From assembly GCF_013030985.1 (NCBI RefSeq), contig NZ_WPYP01000001.1, positions 620,001-684,000 on the forward strand: DNA of 64,000 nt, read 5' to 3'. The notes under the pieces were generated by a model. That model did no database searches and was not told the DNA's origin. It saw nothing but the letters and a program-made list of their open reading frames with translations. This document shows, piece by piece, positions 33,611 through 42,844 of this stretch. How positions within the stretch are numbered: position 1 is the stretch's first letter; each line of letters begins with the position of its first letter. The translations under genes and the position numbers were made by a program. Source of the DNA: Ruegeria arenilitoris. GTDB taxonomy: Bacteria > Pseudomonadota > Alphaproteobacteria > Rhodobacterales > Rhodobacteraceae.

Positions 33611-35023
33611 ATGTGGACATTACTTGTTTCCGCGTTCGTCTTTTTGCTGTATGTGACGGCCGCGGTGTTTTCGATACGGGCGGCCCAAACCGCCCGCACG
33701 CCACAAGGGGCCGTCGGTTGGGTGGTCCTCTTGATCTCGATCCCGTTTGTCGGTGTGCCGCTGTATCTGTTCCTGGGTCATCACCGATTCCGCGGCTACC
33801 GCATCGCGCGGAAACACAGTGAACAGGTCGTCGAGGGTATCAAGACCTTTGCGGATTTCTCGAAACCCGAACCGGACACAATGCCCATAAATCCCCGCCC
33901 GTTCGAGGCGCTGGCGCATCTGCCGGTCTCGCGCGGGAACGGGGCCGAGTTACTGATTGACGGGCAAGCGACGTTCGACGCCATTTTTAAGGTCATCGAT
34001 GCGGCACAGAATTATGTCCTGATCCAGTTCTACATCGTTCGGGATGATGCACTTGGCAAACAGCTCAAGGAAAAGCTGATCGCCGCGACCAAGCGCGGTG
34101 TGTCGGTTCGCTTCATGACTGATGCGGTCGGCAGCTATGGCTTGCCGACGGCCTATCTGGACGAGTTGCGCGCTGCCGGGATCGAGATCGCCAACCCGCG
34201 GGATCGCCGCGGGCCGCAATACCGCTTTCAGCTGAATTACCGCAATCACCGCAAGACCGTTATCATCGATGGAGAAACGGGATTTATCGGCGGGCACAAT
34301 GTGGGTGTCGAATACTTGGGACAACACGTTCATTTCGGTCATTGGCGCGACACACATATACAGATGACCGGCCATATCGTCCGGCAATTGCAGTTGATTT
34401 TCACCGAAGACTGGCACTGGGCGCATGAAGAGGACCTGATCGAACAGCTGGACTGGGCCGGATCGGAATCCGAGCAGGACATGAACGCCCTGATCGTTGC
34501 GACAGGCCCGGGCGACGAAACGGAAACCGGCGCAATGATGTATTTTGCCGCCATCACCGAAGCGAAAGAGAGGCTGTGGATCGCCTCGCCTTATTTCGTG
34601 CCCGACATAGACATCATGACCGCCTTGCAACACGCCGCCTTACGCGGAGTGGATGTGCGTATTCTCGTACCGGATGTGATCGACCACCGCCTGCCCTGGC
34701 TGGCCGCCTTCGCCTATTTCGACGAGGTCACGGACTGCGGCGCGCGGGTGTTCCGCTATACTGACGGCTTCATGCACCAGAAGGTCTTTGTGGTCGACGA
34801 CACACTGGCGGCCGTGGGAACCACCAACCTGGACAACCGCTCTTTCCGCCTGAATTTTGAGGCAATGGCCTTGTTCTTTGATCCAAAAGCGGCGCAGGCG
34901 GTGGACAAGATGCTGAGGGCTGATTTCGAGAAAAGCTATGAACTGACCAAGAAACTGCCCGACCAACCGGCCTATATCCGGTTTGGGTCACCTCTCGCCC
35001 GGCTGTTCGCGCCGATCCTTTAG
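33611..35023 (+). CDS. cls: cardiolipin synthase (two HKD motifs)
   Basis: A 470-residue phospholipase-D-type synthase that condenses phosphatidylglycerol into cardiolipin at the inner membrane. Two N-terminal helices (LLVSAFVFLLYVTAAVFSI and GWVVLLISIPFVGVPLYLFL) precede the catalytic domains. The HKD motifs are NHRKTVIIDG (near 212) and MHQKVFVVDD (near 388), each complete. The length is typical. Its stop codon overlaps the stop of the convergent K+ channel gene by four bases. Confidence 0.95.
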   Translation: MWTLLVSAFVFLLYVTAAVFSIRAAQTARTPQGAVGWVVLLISIPFVGVPLYLFLGHHRFRGYRIARKHSEQVVEGIKTFADFSKPEPDTMPINPRPFEALAHLPVSRGNGAELLIDGQATFDAIFKVIDAAQNYVLIQFYIVRDDALGKQLKEKLIAATKRGVSVRFMTDAVGSYGLPTAYLDELRAAGIEIANPRDRRGPQYRFQLNYRNHRKTVIIDGETGFIGGHNVGVEYLGQHVHFGHWRDTHIQMTGHIVRQLQLIFTEDWHWAHEEDLIEQLDWAGSESEQDMNALIVATGPGDETETGAMMYFAAITEAKERLWIASPYFVPDIDIMTALQHAALRGVDVRILVPDVIDHRLPWLAAFAYFDEVTDCGARVFRYTDGFMHQKVFVVDDTLAAVGTTNLDNRSFRLNFEAMALFFDPKAAQAVDKMLRADFEKSYELTKKLPDQPAYIRFGSPLARLFAPIL

Positions 35024-35469
35024 GACATCAGTTCTTCTTTGAAAACCTGCGTCATCAGCGCGACCATAAAGGCGGTAGATAGCCCGAAGGCCAACAAGCC
35101 TGTTACCGAGGCAAACGCCCCGAATATGCGCAGCGGTTCCCCTAGCACGATGTCGCCGTAGCCCAGAGTCGTAAACGTCACCAACGAGAAATACAGAGCC
35201 GAATTCCAGTCGGGCAGCACGTCTCCCAGCACCCAGACGATCGCCCACAGCCACACCTGAAACGTGTGAATGGCAACGATAAAGACGAGGGCTATGCAGA
35301 TCGGGGCCGCGATAGAAAAGAACTTCTTGCTGTTTTCCAGCCTTAGCGACATGACGCGAACCACCTGCGTACACCACGTCAGAAGGATGATTTCAATCAG
35401 GAAGCAGATGCCCAGATAAATACTGCCCCAAAGGATCTGCTGCGTTAACGTCATCAACTCACTTATCAT
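35020..35469 (-). CDS. two-helix potassium channel protein
   Basis: A 149-residue membrane protein with four hydrophobic stretches and the K+ selectivity filter TFTTLGYGD (about residues 92-100), flanked by the pore helix and a final inner helix (SVTGLLAFGLSTAFMVALM). This is the Ion_trans_2 type without a RCK gating domain, so any gating signal is unknown. It is convergent with cls and shares the bases TTAG as both stop codons. Confidence 0.85.
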   Translation of the reverse strand: MISELMTLTQQILWGSIYLGICFLIEIILLTWCTQVVRVMSLRLENSKKFFSIAAPICIALVFIVAIHTFQVWLWAIVWVLGDVLPDWNSALYFSLVTFTTLGYGDIVLGEPLRIFGAFASVTGLLAFGLSTAFMVALMTQVFKEELMS

Positions 35470-35613
35470 GCTTTGGCCCGAAGAAGTCCTGCCACAATGG
35501 CGACTTAACCTGAAAAGGACAAGACTGCGGCGAATGGAAACGAATGCGGCTGGGTGCTGGACTCTGCGTGGTGGCGGCGCACATTGTTGCGGGCACAGTC
35601 CGAGGTTTTTTGC

Positions 35614-36261
35614 ATGTTGCTGACAATCGACAAGGTCCAGAAATCCTATCCGGGCGGACGCCCCGTTTTGCGGGACGTGTCGCTGACCCTTGATCAGGGG
35701 CAGACGTTGGCCCTGACCGGGGAAAGCGGCAGCGGCAAGAGCACGCTGCTCAATCTGGCGGCAGCATTGGACAGTTTCGACGGCGGAGAGATCACTCTGG
35801 ACGGAACCGCCCTGTCACCGCTGGATGACGCGGGGCGCGCCGCGCTGCGCCGCCAAAGCGTTTCGCTGGTGTTTCAGCAATTCAACCTGATCCCCTCGCT
35901 GACGGTCGGGCAGAACCTAGTGTTTCACGCCCGGCTGGCGGGCCGTGAGGATGCAAACTGGACCGGACAGCTGGCCGAGCGGCTGGGCCTGTCCGACTTG
36001 CTGACGCGCTTCCCCGAAAGCCTCTCGGGCGGGCAGCAACAGCGCGTCGCCATCGGGCGCGCAATGGCCGCGCGGCCGAAACTGCTGCTGGCAGATGAAC
36101 CCACCGGCAATCTGGACGAAACCGCCAGCGCCAATGTGCTGGACCTGATGCTGGCACTGGTGGCCGATACCGGGGCCGCCCTGCTGCTGGTCACTCATTC
36201 GCAGAACATCGCCGGGCGGCTGGACCGGCACGCGCATCTGGCCGGCGGTCACATAGCATGA
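35614..36261 (+). CDS. ABC transporter ATP-binding protein (AttE/LolD-like)
   Basis: A 215-residue ABC ATPase of the MacB/LolD class: Walker [10 protein letters not shown] (36-44), Q-loop [10 protein letters not shown], signature LSGGQQQR (137-144), Walker [15 protein letters not shown] start at ATG 35614 (MLLTIDKVQ), the family N-terminus. The stop overlaps the permease start by four bases. The ATPase, an FtsX-type permease and a lipocalin-like protein follow the order of the attEFGH cluster known from Agrobacterium and Vibrio; these systems are probably lipid or envelope related rather than small-solute importers. Confidence 0.9.
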   Translation: MLLTIDKVQKSYPGGRPVLRDVSLTLDQGQTLALTGESGSGKSTLLNLAAALDSFDGGEITLDGTALSPLDDAGRAALRRQSVSLVFQQFNLIPSLTVGQNLVFHARLAGREDANWTGQLAERLGLSDLLTRFPESLSGGQQQRVAIGRAMAARPKLLLADEPTGNLDETASANVLDLMLALVADTGAALLLVTHSQNIAGRLDRHAHLAGGHIA

Positions 36262-38672
36262 CCGGCGCGGTCATACAGGCTCTGTTTTCGCATTGGCGGC
36301 GTCACAAGCTGCAATTGGCAACTCTGCTGATCGGAATTGCGCTGGCGACAGGGCTTTGGTCTGCCGTGCAGGCGATCAACGCCGAGGCGCGCGCCAGCTA
36401 TCAGCGCGCCAGCGATCAGCTTGCGCTGGGCCTGCATGACGAGTTGCGCGACCCGTCAGGTTTGATCCCGATTTCGCGCTATGTCGCGCTGCGTCGCGCC
36501 GGGTGGCAGGTGGCGGCAGTTCTCGAGGGGCCTCTGCGCCTGAACGGACGCACGATACAGGTAATGGGCGTCGATATGGTGGCCTATCCGGCCCTGCCCG
36601 CCGTAACGCAGATCGAACGATCCCAAACGCCTTCCGATCCGGCCGACATGCTGACCGCGCCCGGCCGGCTGCTGGTATCCCCTGAACTGGCCGGGGCGCT
36701 GGGGGCGCAAGACGGGCTTCCCCCGATCCTGCAGTCAGACGCGGTCCCGCCCGACCTGATCCTCACCGATATCGGCGTGGCCGAGACGCTGCTGGAAAAA
36801 CCTGGCCAGATCTCCCGCCTGCTGGTGCTGCACGGTCAGCCACGCGGCATTCCCCCGCTGTCGGACATCGCGCCCGAACTGGAGCGCGTTGCAGCCTCGT
36901 CCCGGCTGGACGCGGCGCAATTGACGGACAGTTTTCACCTGAACCTGACGGCCTTTGGTCTACTGTCCTTTGCGGTCGGGCTGTTCATCGTCCACGGCAC
37001 TGTCGGGCTGGCTTTTGCCCAGCGGCGCGCAATGATCCGCACCTTGCGGGCGCTGGGCGTTTCGATGCGGCGGTTGGTCTGGATGATCATGGCCGAACTG
37101 ACCCTGCTGGCCCTGATCGGCGGCCTGTTAGGACTGATCTTGGGTTTCTTTCTGGCCGGAGCCTTGCTGCCCGACGTCGCCGCAACCTTGCGCGGGTTAT
37201 ACGGCGCGCCGGTCGACGGGCAGATGACCCTGCAACCGCAATGGGTTCTGGCCGGTCTGGCGATGGCATTGGCAGGCACGTTGCTGGCCAGCGGTCAGGC
37301 CCTGTTTCGCCTGTCGCGAATGCCTCTGCTAACCGGGGCTGGGCTGCAGGCATGGCGTGGCACCGCAACCGTGCACCGCACCAGTGGGCTGATCGGGGTG
37401 GCCCTGATCGTGGGCGGTTTTGCCGTCGGATACGCGTTCGATGGACTGATTGCGGGATTTGCCATGGTGGGCGGCATCCTGACGGGGTCCGCTCTGATCC
37501 TGCCCTACCTGCTGTCGCTTGCCCTGTCGGCCTTCCAGCGCAGCGCAAGCAGACCAGTCGCGCAATGGGTCTGGGCAGATATGCAAGCACAACTGCCCGG
37601 CCTGTCCTTGGCCCTGATGGCGCTGCTGCTGGCGCTGGCGGCGAATATCGGCGTTGGCACCATGGTATCCAGCTTTCGCCTGACCTTCACCGGCTGGCTC
37701 GATCAACGCCTGACCTCCGAGCTTTACGTAACCGCCGCCGACAACCAGCAAGGCCAACAGATCGCACGGTGGCTGGACCCGCAGGCGGACGCAGTTCTGC
37801 CGATCCGCAGCGTTGAACTGGCGCATGAAACGGGGCCGTTGTTTCTTTATGGGATCGCAGACCATCAGACCTACCGCGATCACTGGCCGATCATCGCATC
37901 CACGGACGGCGTGTGGGATCGCCTTCATGCGGGTGAGGCCGTGCTGATCAACGAGCAACTCGCCCGCCGCGCGAACCTATGGCCCGGAGACACACTGACC
38001 ATTAAAGAGGGTCACACCCTGACCATTGCCGGCGTCTATTCGGACTACGGAAACCCGACCGGACAGGCCATCGTGTCAATGCCGCAACTGGACCGGATCG
38101 CGCCAGGCGCCGACACACGCCGCTTCGGTATCCGTATTGCACCCGAGCGCGCCACCGAGATGGCACAGGCCCTGCGCGACCAGTTTGACTTGCCCCGTCG
38201 AGCCGTCGTGCAGCAGGCGGCGATGAAGGCCCAATCGCTGGCGATCTTCGACAAGACCTTTGTGGTGACTTCGGCGCTGAACGTCCTGACGCTGGGCGTT
38301 GCCGGGTTTGCCATCCTGACCAGTCTGCTGACATTGTGGACCCAACGCCTGCCGCAAATAGCGCCGGTCTGGGCGCTGGGGCTGACCCGGGCGCAACTGG
38401 CGCGGCTGGAGCTGGCGCGCAGTGTGCTTTTGGCCGCGCTGACGGCAGTACTGGCCTTGCCATTGGGGTTGGTTCTGGCTTGGGCCCTGCTGGCAGTGAT
38501 TAATGTGCAAGCCTTTGGGTGGCGGCTACCGATGTATCTTTTCCCATTGGACTGGGCTTACCTGTTCGCTCTGACTCTGCTGGCCGCCTTTGTCGCTGCC
38601 GCTCTGCCCGCGCTGCGTTTGCTTCGCCTGCCGCCTGCCGATTTGCTGAGGGTGTTTGCCAATGAACGTTAA
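36258..38672 (+). CDS. FtsX-type ABC transporter permease (AttF/AttG-like)
   Basis: An 804-residue permease with the double FtsX arrangement: one N-terminal helix, a periplasmic domain (about 45-230), three helices (AFGLLSFAVGLFIVHGTVGLAF, MAELTLLALIGGLLGLILGFFL), a second periplasmic domain (about 470-640) and a final helix group to residue 790. This doubles the usual MacB-type half, so it may stand for both AttF and AttG in one chain. It works with the overlapping ATPase upstream; the lipocalin-like gene starts eleven bases before its stop. Confidence 0.85.
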   Translation: MTGAVIQALFSHWRRHKLQLATLLIGIALATGLWSAVQAINAEARASYQRASDQLALGLHDELRDPSGLIPISRYVALRRAGWQVAAVLEGPLRLNGRTIQVMGVDMVAYPALPAVTQIERSQTPSDPADMLTAPGRLLVSPELAGALGAQDGLPPILQSDAVPPDLILTDIGVAETLLEKPGQISRLLVLHGQPRGIPPLSDIAPELERVAASSRLDAAQLTDSFHLNLTAFGLLSFAVGLFIVHGTVGLAFAQRRAMIRTLRALGVSMRRLVWMIMAELTLLALIGGLLGLILGFFLAGALLPDVAATLRGLYGAPVDGQMTLQPQWVLAGLAMALAGTLLASGQALFRLSRMPLLTGAGLQAWRGTATVHRTSGLIGVALIVGGFAVGYAFDGLIAGFAMVGGILTGSALILPYLLSLALSAFQRSASRPVAQWVWADMQAQLPGLSLALMALLLALAANIGVGTMVSSFRLTFTGWLDQRLTSELYVTAADNQQGQQIARWLDPQADAVLPIRSVELAHETGPLFLYGIADHQTYRDHWPIIASTDGVWDRLHAGEAVLINEQLARRANLWPGDTLTIKEGHTLTIAGVYSDYGNPTGQAIVSMPQLDRIAPGADTRRFGIRIAPERATEMAQALRDQFDLPRRAVVQQAAMKAQSLAIFDKTFVVTSALNVLTLGVAGFAILTSLLTLWTQRLPQIAPVWALGLTRAQLARLELARSVLLAALTAVLALPLGLVLAWALLAVINVQAFGWRLPMYLFPLDWAYLFALTLLAAFVAAALPALRLLRLPPADLLRVFANER

Positions 38673-39702
38673 GACCTGGCTATGTGTCCTGTTCCTGCTG
38701 CTTCCTTCCGCCTTACGCACGCAGGGCTATGCCGGGCTTGGCGGCTCGGCCGACGGATTCGACATCCCGCAACCTGGCTACCAGTTCGAATTTCCCCGCG
38801 ATCACGGCCCACATTCCGGGTTTCGGATCGAATGGTGGTACCTGACCGCAAACCTGACCGGCGAGGACGGGCGCAATTACGGCATCCAATGGACCTTGTT
38901 CCGATCCGCCCTGAAACCGCTAGAGGCGGAAGGGTGGCAGAGCCCGCAACTCTGGATGGGTCACGCTGCCGTCACTACGCCTGAAACGCATTACTTCGCA
39001 GAACGCCTGTCACGCGGCGGGATCGGTCAGGCCGGTGTAACAGCCGCCCCCTTCGAGGCCTGGATCGACGAATGGCACATGCGCGGAACGGACCCCGGTT
39101 CGGTGACCCTGTCGGCCAGTGGCGCCGAGTTTGCCTATGACCTGACTCTTACCGCCCAAGGCCCGTTGGTGTTTCACGGAGACGCCGGATACTCGGTCAA
39201 ATCCGCTGATGGGCAAGCCAGCTACTATTACTCTCAGCCCTTCTACACGGTCGAAGGCGTGCTGCACTTGCCCGAGGGCGATGTTGCGGTCACCGGCAAC
39301 GGCTGGCTGGACCGCGAGTGGTCCTCGCAACCATTGGCGGCGGATCAAAGCGGCTGGGACTGGTTCTCGCTCAGCTTTGACGGCGGCGACAAGCTGATGG
39401 CCTTCCGCCTGCGCGGTGAACGCGGAGATTTCACGTCCGCCACCTGGATCGCGCCAGATGGAACCACGACCCCCCTTCCGAACGGATCCGTATCGTTCAA
39501 TCCTATGGACACAGCGCGCGTGGCGGGACGGGACGTGCCAGTGCAATGGCGCGTTACCCTGCCCGACCAGAATCTGGACGTCGAGGTTTCAGCCATCACC
39601 CCCGGCGCGTGGATGGGCACAAGATTCGAATATTGGGAAGGCCCCGTCACAGTATCCGGCAGCCACCAAGGGCGCGGATATCTTGAAATGACGGGGTACT
39701 GA
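38662..39702 (+). CDS. secreted lipocalin-like protein (AttH/CrtC-type)
   Basis: A 346-residue exported protein with a signal peptide (CVLFLLLPSALRTQG) and the CrtC/AttH lipocalin-like fold, recognisable by RIEWWYLTANL near residue 54, MGHAAVT, and GWLDREWSSQPL with WDWFSLSFD. CrtC members hydrate carotenoids, while AttH proteins bind an unknown ligand; the ABC context supports AttH. The ATG at 38662 (MNVKTW) overlaps the permease stop. It is probably a periplasmic hydrophobic-ligand carrier serving the ABC system. Confidence 0.8.
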   Translation: MNVKTWLCVLFLLLPSALRTQGYAGLGGSADGFDIPQPGYQFEFPRDHGPHSGFRIEWWYLTANLTGEDGRNYGIQWTLFRSALKPLEAEGWQSPQLWMGHAAVTTPETHYFAERLSRGGIGQAGVTAAPFEAWIDEWHMRGTDPGSVTLSASGAEFAYDLTLTAQGPLVFHGDAGYSVKSADGQASYYYSQPFYTVEGVLHLPEGDVAVTGNGWLDREWSSQPLAADQSGWDWFSLSFDGGDKLMAFRLRGERGDFTSATWIAPDGTTTPLPNGSVSFNPMDTARVAGRDVPVQWRVTLPDQNLDVEVSAITPGAWMGTRFEYWEGPVTVSGSHQGRGYLEMTGY

Positions 39703-39704
39703 CC

Positions 39705-40136
39705 CTAGCGCACGACGTAAACCGAAACGGTCGAGTGTCGCACAACCCGCGCCGCGTTCGGACCCAGAAGGTAATCCTTGAGGTCCGGCTTGTGCGCGCC
39801 GATCACGATCAGATCACTGCCGGCGCTTTCGGCGGTTTTCAGGATCTCTTGATAAGCGGTGCCGGTGGCGACGACATGGCGGATATTGTCATTCCGCTCG
39901 TCCCCAAGAGTAGAAATGCACAGCTCGGACAGTTTGGCCTGCGCCTCTTCCAACGCTTTCTCATGAAAATCAGGCTGGAAGAACCCGGATACCCAGCTTT
40001 CGCCGAAATCGGGCAGAACAGTTACCACATCCAGTTGCGCACCGTCCTGATCGGCCAAGGCCGCCGCAGTCTTCAGCACATTCACGTCAAGGTCACCGTT
40101 GCTGATGTCAACAGCGCAGAGAACAGAGTTTGTCAT
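39705..40136 (-). CDS. universal stress protein (UspA family)
   Basis: A 143-residue single-domain UspA protein. The ATP-binding signature is present in the form GAHKPDLKDYLLGPNAARVVRHS with the closing VSVYVVR strand. Its ATG overlaps the stop of the TRAP permease by four bases, so it is translated with the transporter. Such coupling is known from the TRAP-associated UspA TeaD of Halomonas, which regulates the transporter; a similar role is likely here. Confidence 0.9.
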   Translation of the reverse strand: MTNSVLCAVDISNGDLDVNVLKTAAALADQDGAQLDVVTVLPDFGESWVSGFFQPDFHEKALEEAQAKLSELCISTLGDERNDNIRHVVATGTAYQEILKTAESAGSDLIVIGAHKPDLKDYLLGPNAARVVRHSTVSVYVVR

Positions 40137-42742
40137 GCGGGCACCTCTTGTCTGGCGGCACGGCCACGTTGCAGGAATGCGATCAGACCCAGCAGGATCA
40201 GCGCGGGTATATAGATCAGTTGTTTCGGAGGCTGGCTGGACGGCAGGCTGACCGAGGTCAGGCGCACCGCCTCATCCCCGTAATAATCGAACATGTCCAG
40301 TTCATCCGCGACCGGCGTGCCGAACATCGGCTCTTCAAGCTTGATCAACCCGTCTTCTTCCATCAGCAGCAGGCCCATCGCATCGACACGGGCTTCGCCA
40401 CCCTCTTCATTGCCGACGGTGACAACAACCGTGGTGTCCGTCATCTTGAGCGTATCGAAATCCGGGCCGCTGACAACCAGACGCACCTCGGACCCCGGTG
40501 GTGTCTGCCCGATAGTTTCCACAAACGCCGCTGGCTCAACTGAGGCATAAGGCGGCGAAATACGATCCATGAAATAGTCGGGCCGGAACAACGCAAAAGC
40601 CACGAAGATCAAAGCCAAGCTCTCGTAGATACGGCTGTGAGTGAGAAAATAGCCCATCGTTCCGGCAGTGAAGACAAGGATAGCTATGGTCGCGAATATC
40701 GCAACAATAATGCCTTCAACCCAGGTCACGTCGATCAGCAGCAGATCGGTGTTGAAGATGAACACAAACGGCAGTGCGACGGTGCGCAGGCTGTAGAAGA
40801 ACGCGGTGAAGCCGGTCTTAATCGCATCGCCGCCCGACACAGCGGCAGCCGCGAAACTGGCCAGACCCACCGGTGGCGTCACATCCGCCATGATCCCAAA
40901 GTAGAAAACGAACAGGTGCACGGCGATCAGCGGTACGATCAGTCCGCTCTGCGCGCCCAGTTCGACAACCACACCGGCCATCAGCGAGCTGACGACGATA
41001 TAGTTCGCCGTGGTCGGCAGACCCATGCCAAGGATCAGGCTGAGCAGGCCAACCATCACCAGCATCAGGATCAGATTGCCGCCCGACAGGAACTCGACCA
41101 GATCGGCCATCACCTGCCCGACACCGGTCAGGGTCACGGTACCCACGATCACGCCCGCCGTAGCCGTAGCCAAAGCGATCCCGATCATGTTGCGTGCGCC
41201 ATCGATCAGGCCCTGCCACAGGTCGGCGACACCATCGATGAAGTTGTCTTTCAGATTGCTTTGCCCACGGAACAGCGCCTTGAGCGGCTTTTGCGTCAGC
41301 AGGATCACGAACAGCAATGCGGTCGCCCAGAAGGCCGACAGGCCCGGGGACTTCTGCTCGATCATCAGGAAGTAGACCAGAACGATGATTGGAAGCAGAT
41401 AGTGCAGACCCGCTTTGTAAATCTCTGCAATAACCGGCAGCTCGACCTCTTTGGCGTTCGGGTCATCCGGTTCCAGATCCGGCACCTGCGCGGCCAGATA
41501 CAGCAACACGACGTAGACCGCGCAGACGATCAGGCTCAGGATCAGGCCCGCAGATGATGGCGCCCAACTGGTGACCGCATCGACCGGGTATTGCGAGCCA
41601 TAGCAAAGGCCCGCGAACACGAGGAAGAAGGACAGCATCCCGACCACAGTGCGCGCCAGATGCACCTCGCGGTTGCCCAGCGTCGGCATGTTCCGCTTCA
41701 CGGCCTCAAGGTGCACAATATAGACCAGCGCGATGTAGGAAATCGCGGCGGGCAGGAAGGCGTGGGTGATCACCTCGACGTAAGAGATGCCCACATATTC
41801 AACCATCAGGAAGGCCGCAGCACCCATCACCGGCGGCATGATCTGACCGTTTACCGATGAGGCGACCTCAACCGATCCGGCCTGCTCACTGCTGAACCCG
41901 ACGCGTTTCATCAAAGGAATGGTGAAGGTCCCGGTGGTCACCACGTTGGCGATGGACGAGCCCGAGATCAAACCGGTCGCCGCCGAACCGACGACGGCCG
42001 CTTTGGCCGGACCACCGCGCAGGTGGCCAAGCGCACCAAAGGCCATCTTAATGAAGTAGTTCCCAGCCCCGGCCTTATCCAACAACGCGCCGAACAGAAC
42101 GAACAGGAAAACGAATTTCGTCGAAACACCCAGCGCAATGCCGAACACGCCCTCGGACGTGATCCACATATGGCTCATCGCTTTTTTCAGGCTTGCGCCT
42201 TTCCAGCGGATAACCTCGGGCACCCATTCGGATGAGCCGAAGAAGACATAAGCCAGAAAGATCGTGGCAATGATCGCCATTGCCGGGCCAAGCGCACGGC
42301 GCGCGGCCTCGAACAGCAACAGCAGGCCAATCAGAGCGACCCATTTGTCGGTATCATCCGCAAGGCCACCCGCGTCCACGATCTTTTCGTAGAAGAAATA
42401 CCCGTACAGCGCCAGAAAAGCGCCAACGACCCCCATGATCCAGTCCTGAACCGGAATATAGTCCCGCGGGCTGGAACGCAGCGCGGGATAGGCCGCGAAT
42501 GCCAGGAACATCGCAAAGGCCAGATGAAACTGCCGTGCATTGTTCACGACACTGCCCGGCAACAGATAGTTGGCGATAGGTGAGGCCAAAAGCACCTGGA
42601 AAATCGACCAGATTGCCGCCACAACGGCCAGAAAAATCCCGACATTACCGACCGGATTTCGCCCACCCGCATCGGACGAGGCTACAAGATCCTGCAGCTC
42701 TTCTTCGGATAGCGGACGATTGGATTGTGTGTCGGAACTCAT
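40133..42742 (-). CDS. TRAP transporter fused permease (TAXI type)
   Basis: An 869-residue fused membrane component of a TAXI-type TRAP transporter, combining the small (4-helix) and large (12-helix) subunits in one chain. Visible core segments are GLISGSSIANVVTTGTFTIP and GMGLPTTANYIVVSS, the hallmark glycine-rich re-entrant loops, and YFGIMADVTPPVG. The last about 130 residues are a soluble DUF3394-like tail before a final helix (LIYIPALILLGLIAFLQ). It uses a sodium or proton gradient to import an organic anion captured by the TAXI binding protein encoded upstream. The substrate is unknown. Confidence 0.9.
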   Translation of the reverse strand: MSSDTQSNRPLSEEELQDLVASSDAGGRNPVGNVGIFLAVVAAIWSIFQVLLASPIANYLLPGSVVNNARQFHLAFAMFLAFAAYPALRSSPRDYIPVQDWIMGVVGAFLALYGYFFYEKIVDAGGLADDTDKWVALIGLLLLFEAARRALGPAMAIIATIFLAYVFFGSSEWVPEVIRWKGASLKKAMSHMWITSEGVFGIALGVSTKFVFLFVLFGALLDKAGAGNYFIKMAFGALGHLRGGPAKAAVVGSAATGLISGSSIANVVTTGTFTIPLMKRVGFSSEQAGSVEVASSVNGQIMPPVMGAAAFLMVEYVGISYVEVITHAFLPAAISYIALVYIVHLEAVKRNMPTLGNREVHLARTVVGMLSFFLVFAGLCYGSQYPVDAVTSWAPSSAGLILSLIVCAVYVVLLYLAAQVPDLEPDDPNAKEVELPVIAEIYKAGLHYLLPIIVLVYFLMIEQKSPGLSAFWATALLFVILLTQKPLKALFRGQSNLKDNFIDGVADLWQGLIDGARNMIGIALATATAGVIVGTVTLTGVGQVMADLVEFLSGGNLILMLVMVGLLSLILGMGLPTTANYIVVSSLMAGVVVELGAQSGLIVPLIAVHLFVFYFGIMADVTPPVGLASFAAAAVSGGDAIKTGFTAFFYSLRTVALPFVFIFNTDLLLIDVTWVEGIIVAIFATIAILVFTAGTMGYFLTHSRIYESLALIFVAFALFRPDYFMDRISPPYASVEPAAFVETIGQTPPGSEVRLVVSGPDFDTLKMTDTTVVVTVGNEEGGEARVDAMGLLLMEEDGLIKLEEPMFGTPVADELDMFDYYGDEAVRLTSVSLPSSQPPKQLIYIPALILLGLIAFLQRGRAARQEVPA

Positions 42743-42784
42743 GAAAATGTCTCCCCGTCGCGGCCTTTTTGGCTTTTTGAACCA

Positions 42785-42831
42785 CCCGTTATTTTACGGG
42801 CTTGGGTCGCAGGGCGCCGGTGGGCACCCTG
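42785..42831 (-). promoter_or_regulatory. hairpin pair between TAXI binding protein and permease
   Basis: On the minus strand CAGGGTGCC/GGCGCCCTG (42810-42831) forms a stem of nine pairs with one G-T pair, followed by CCCGT/ACGGG (about 42785-42800). There is no T tract directly after the first, so the pair probably protects the upstream binding-protein message and limits permease expression. Confidence 0.5.
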
Positions 42832-42844
42832 CCTTAAGTCTGGC

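Noticed and set aside
32631..33704. 357-codon open frame on the minus strand
   Set aside because: Antisense to the HAD phosphatase and the start of cls, both well supported.
40637..41557. 306-codon open frame on the plus strand
   Set aside because: Complementary to the TRAP permease core; the long frame is a by-product of high-GC coding on the other strand. The minus-strand gene has all family motifs.
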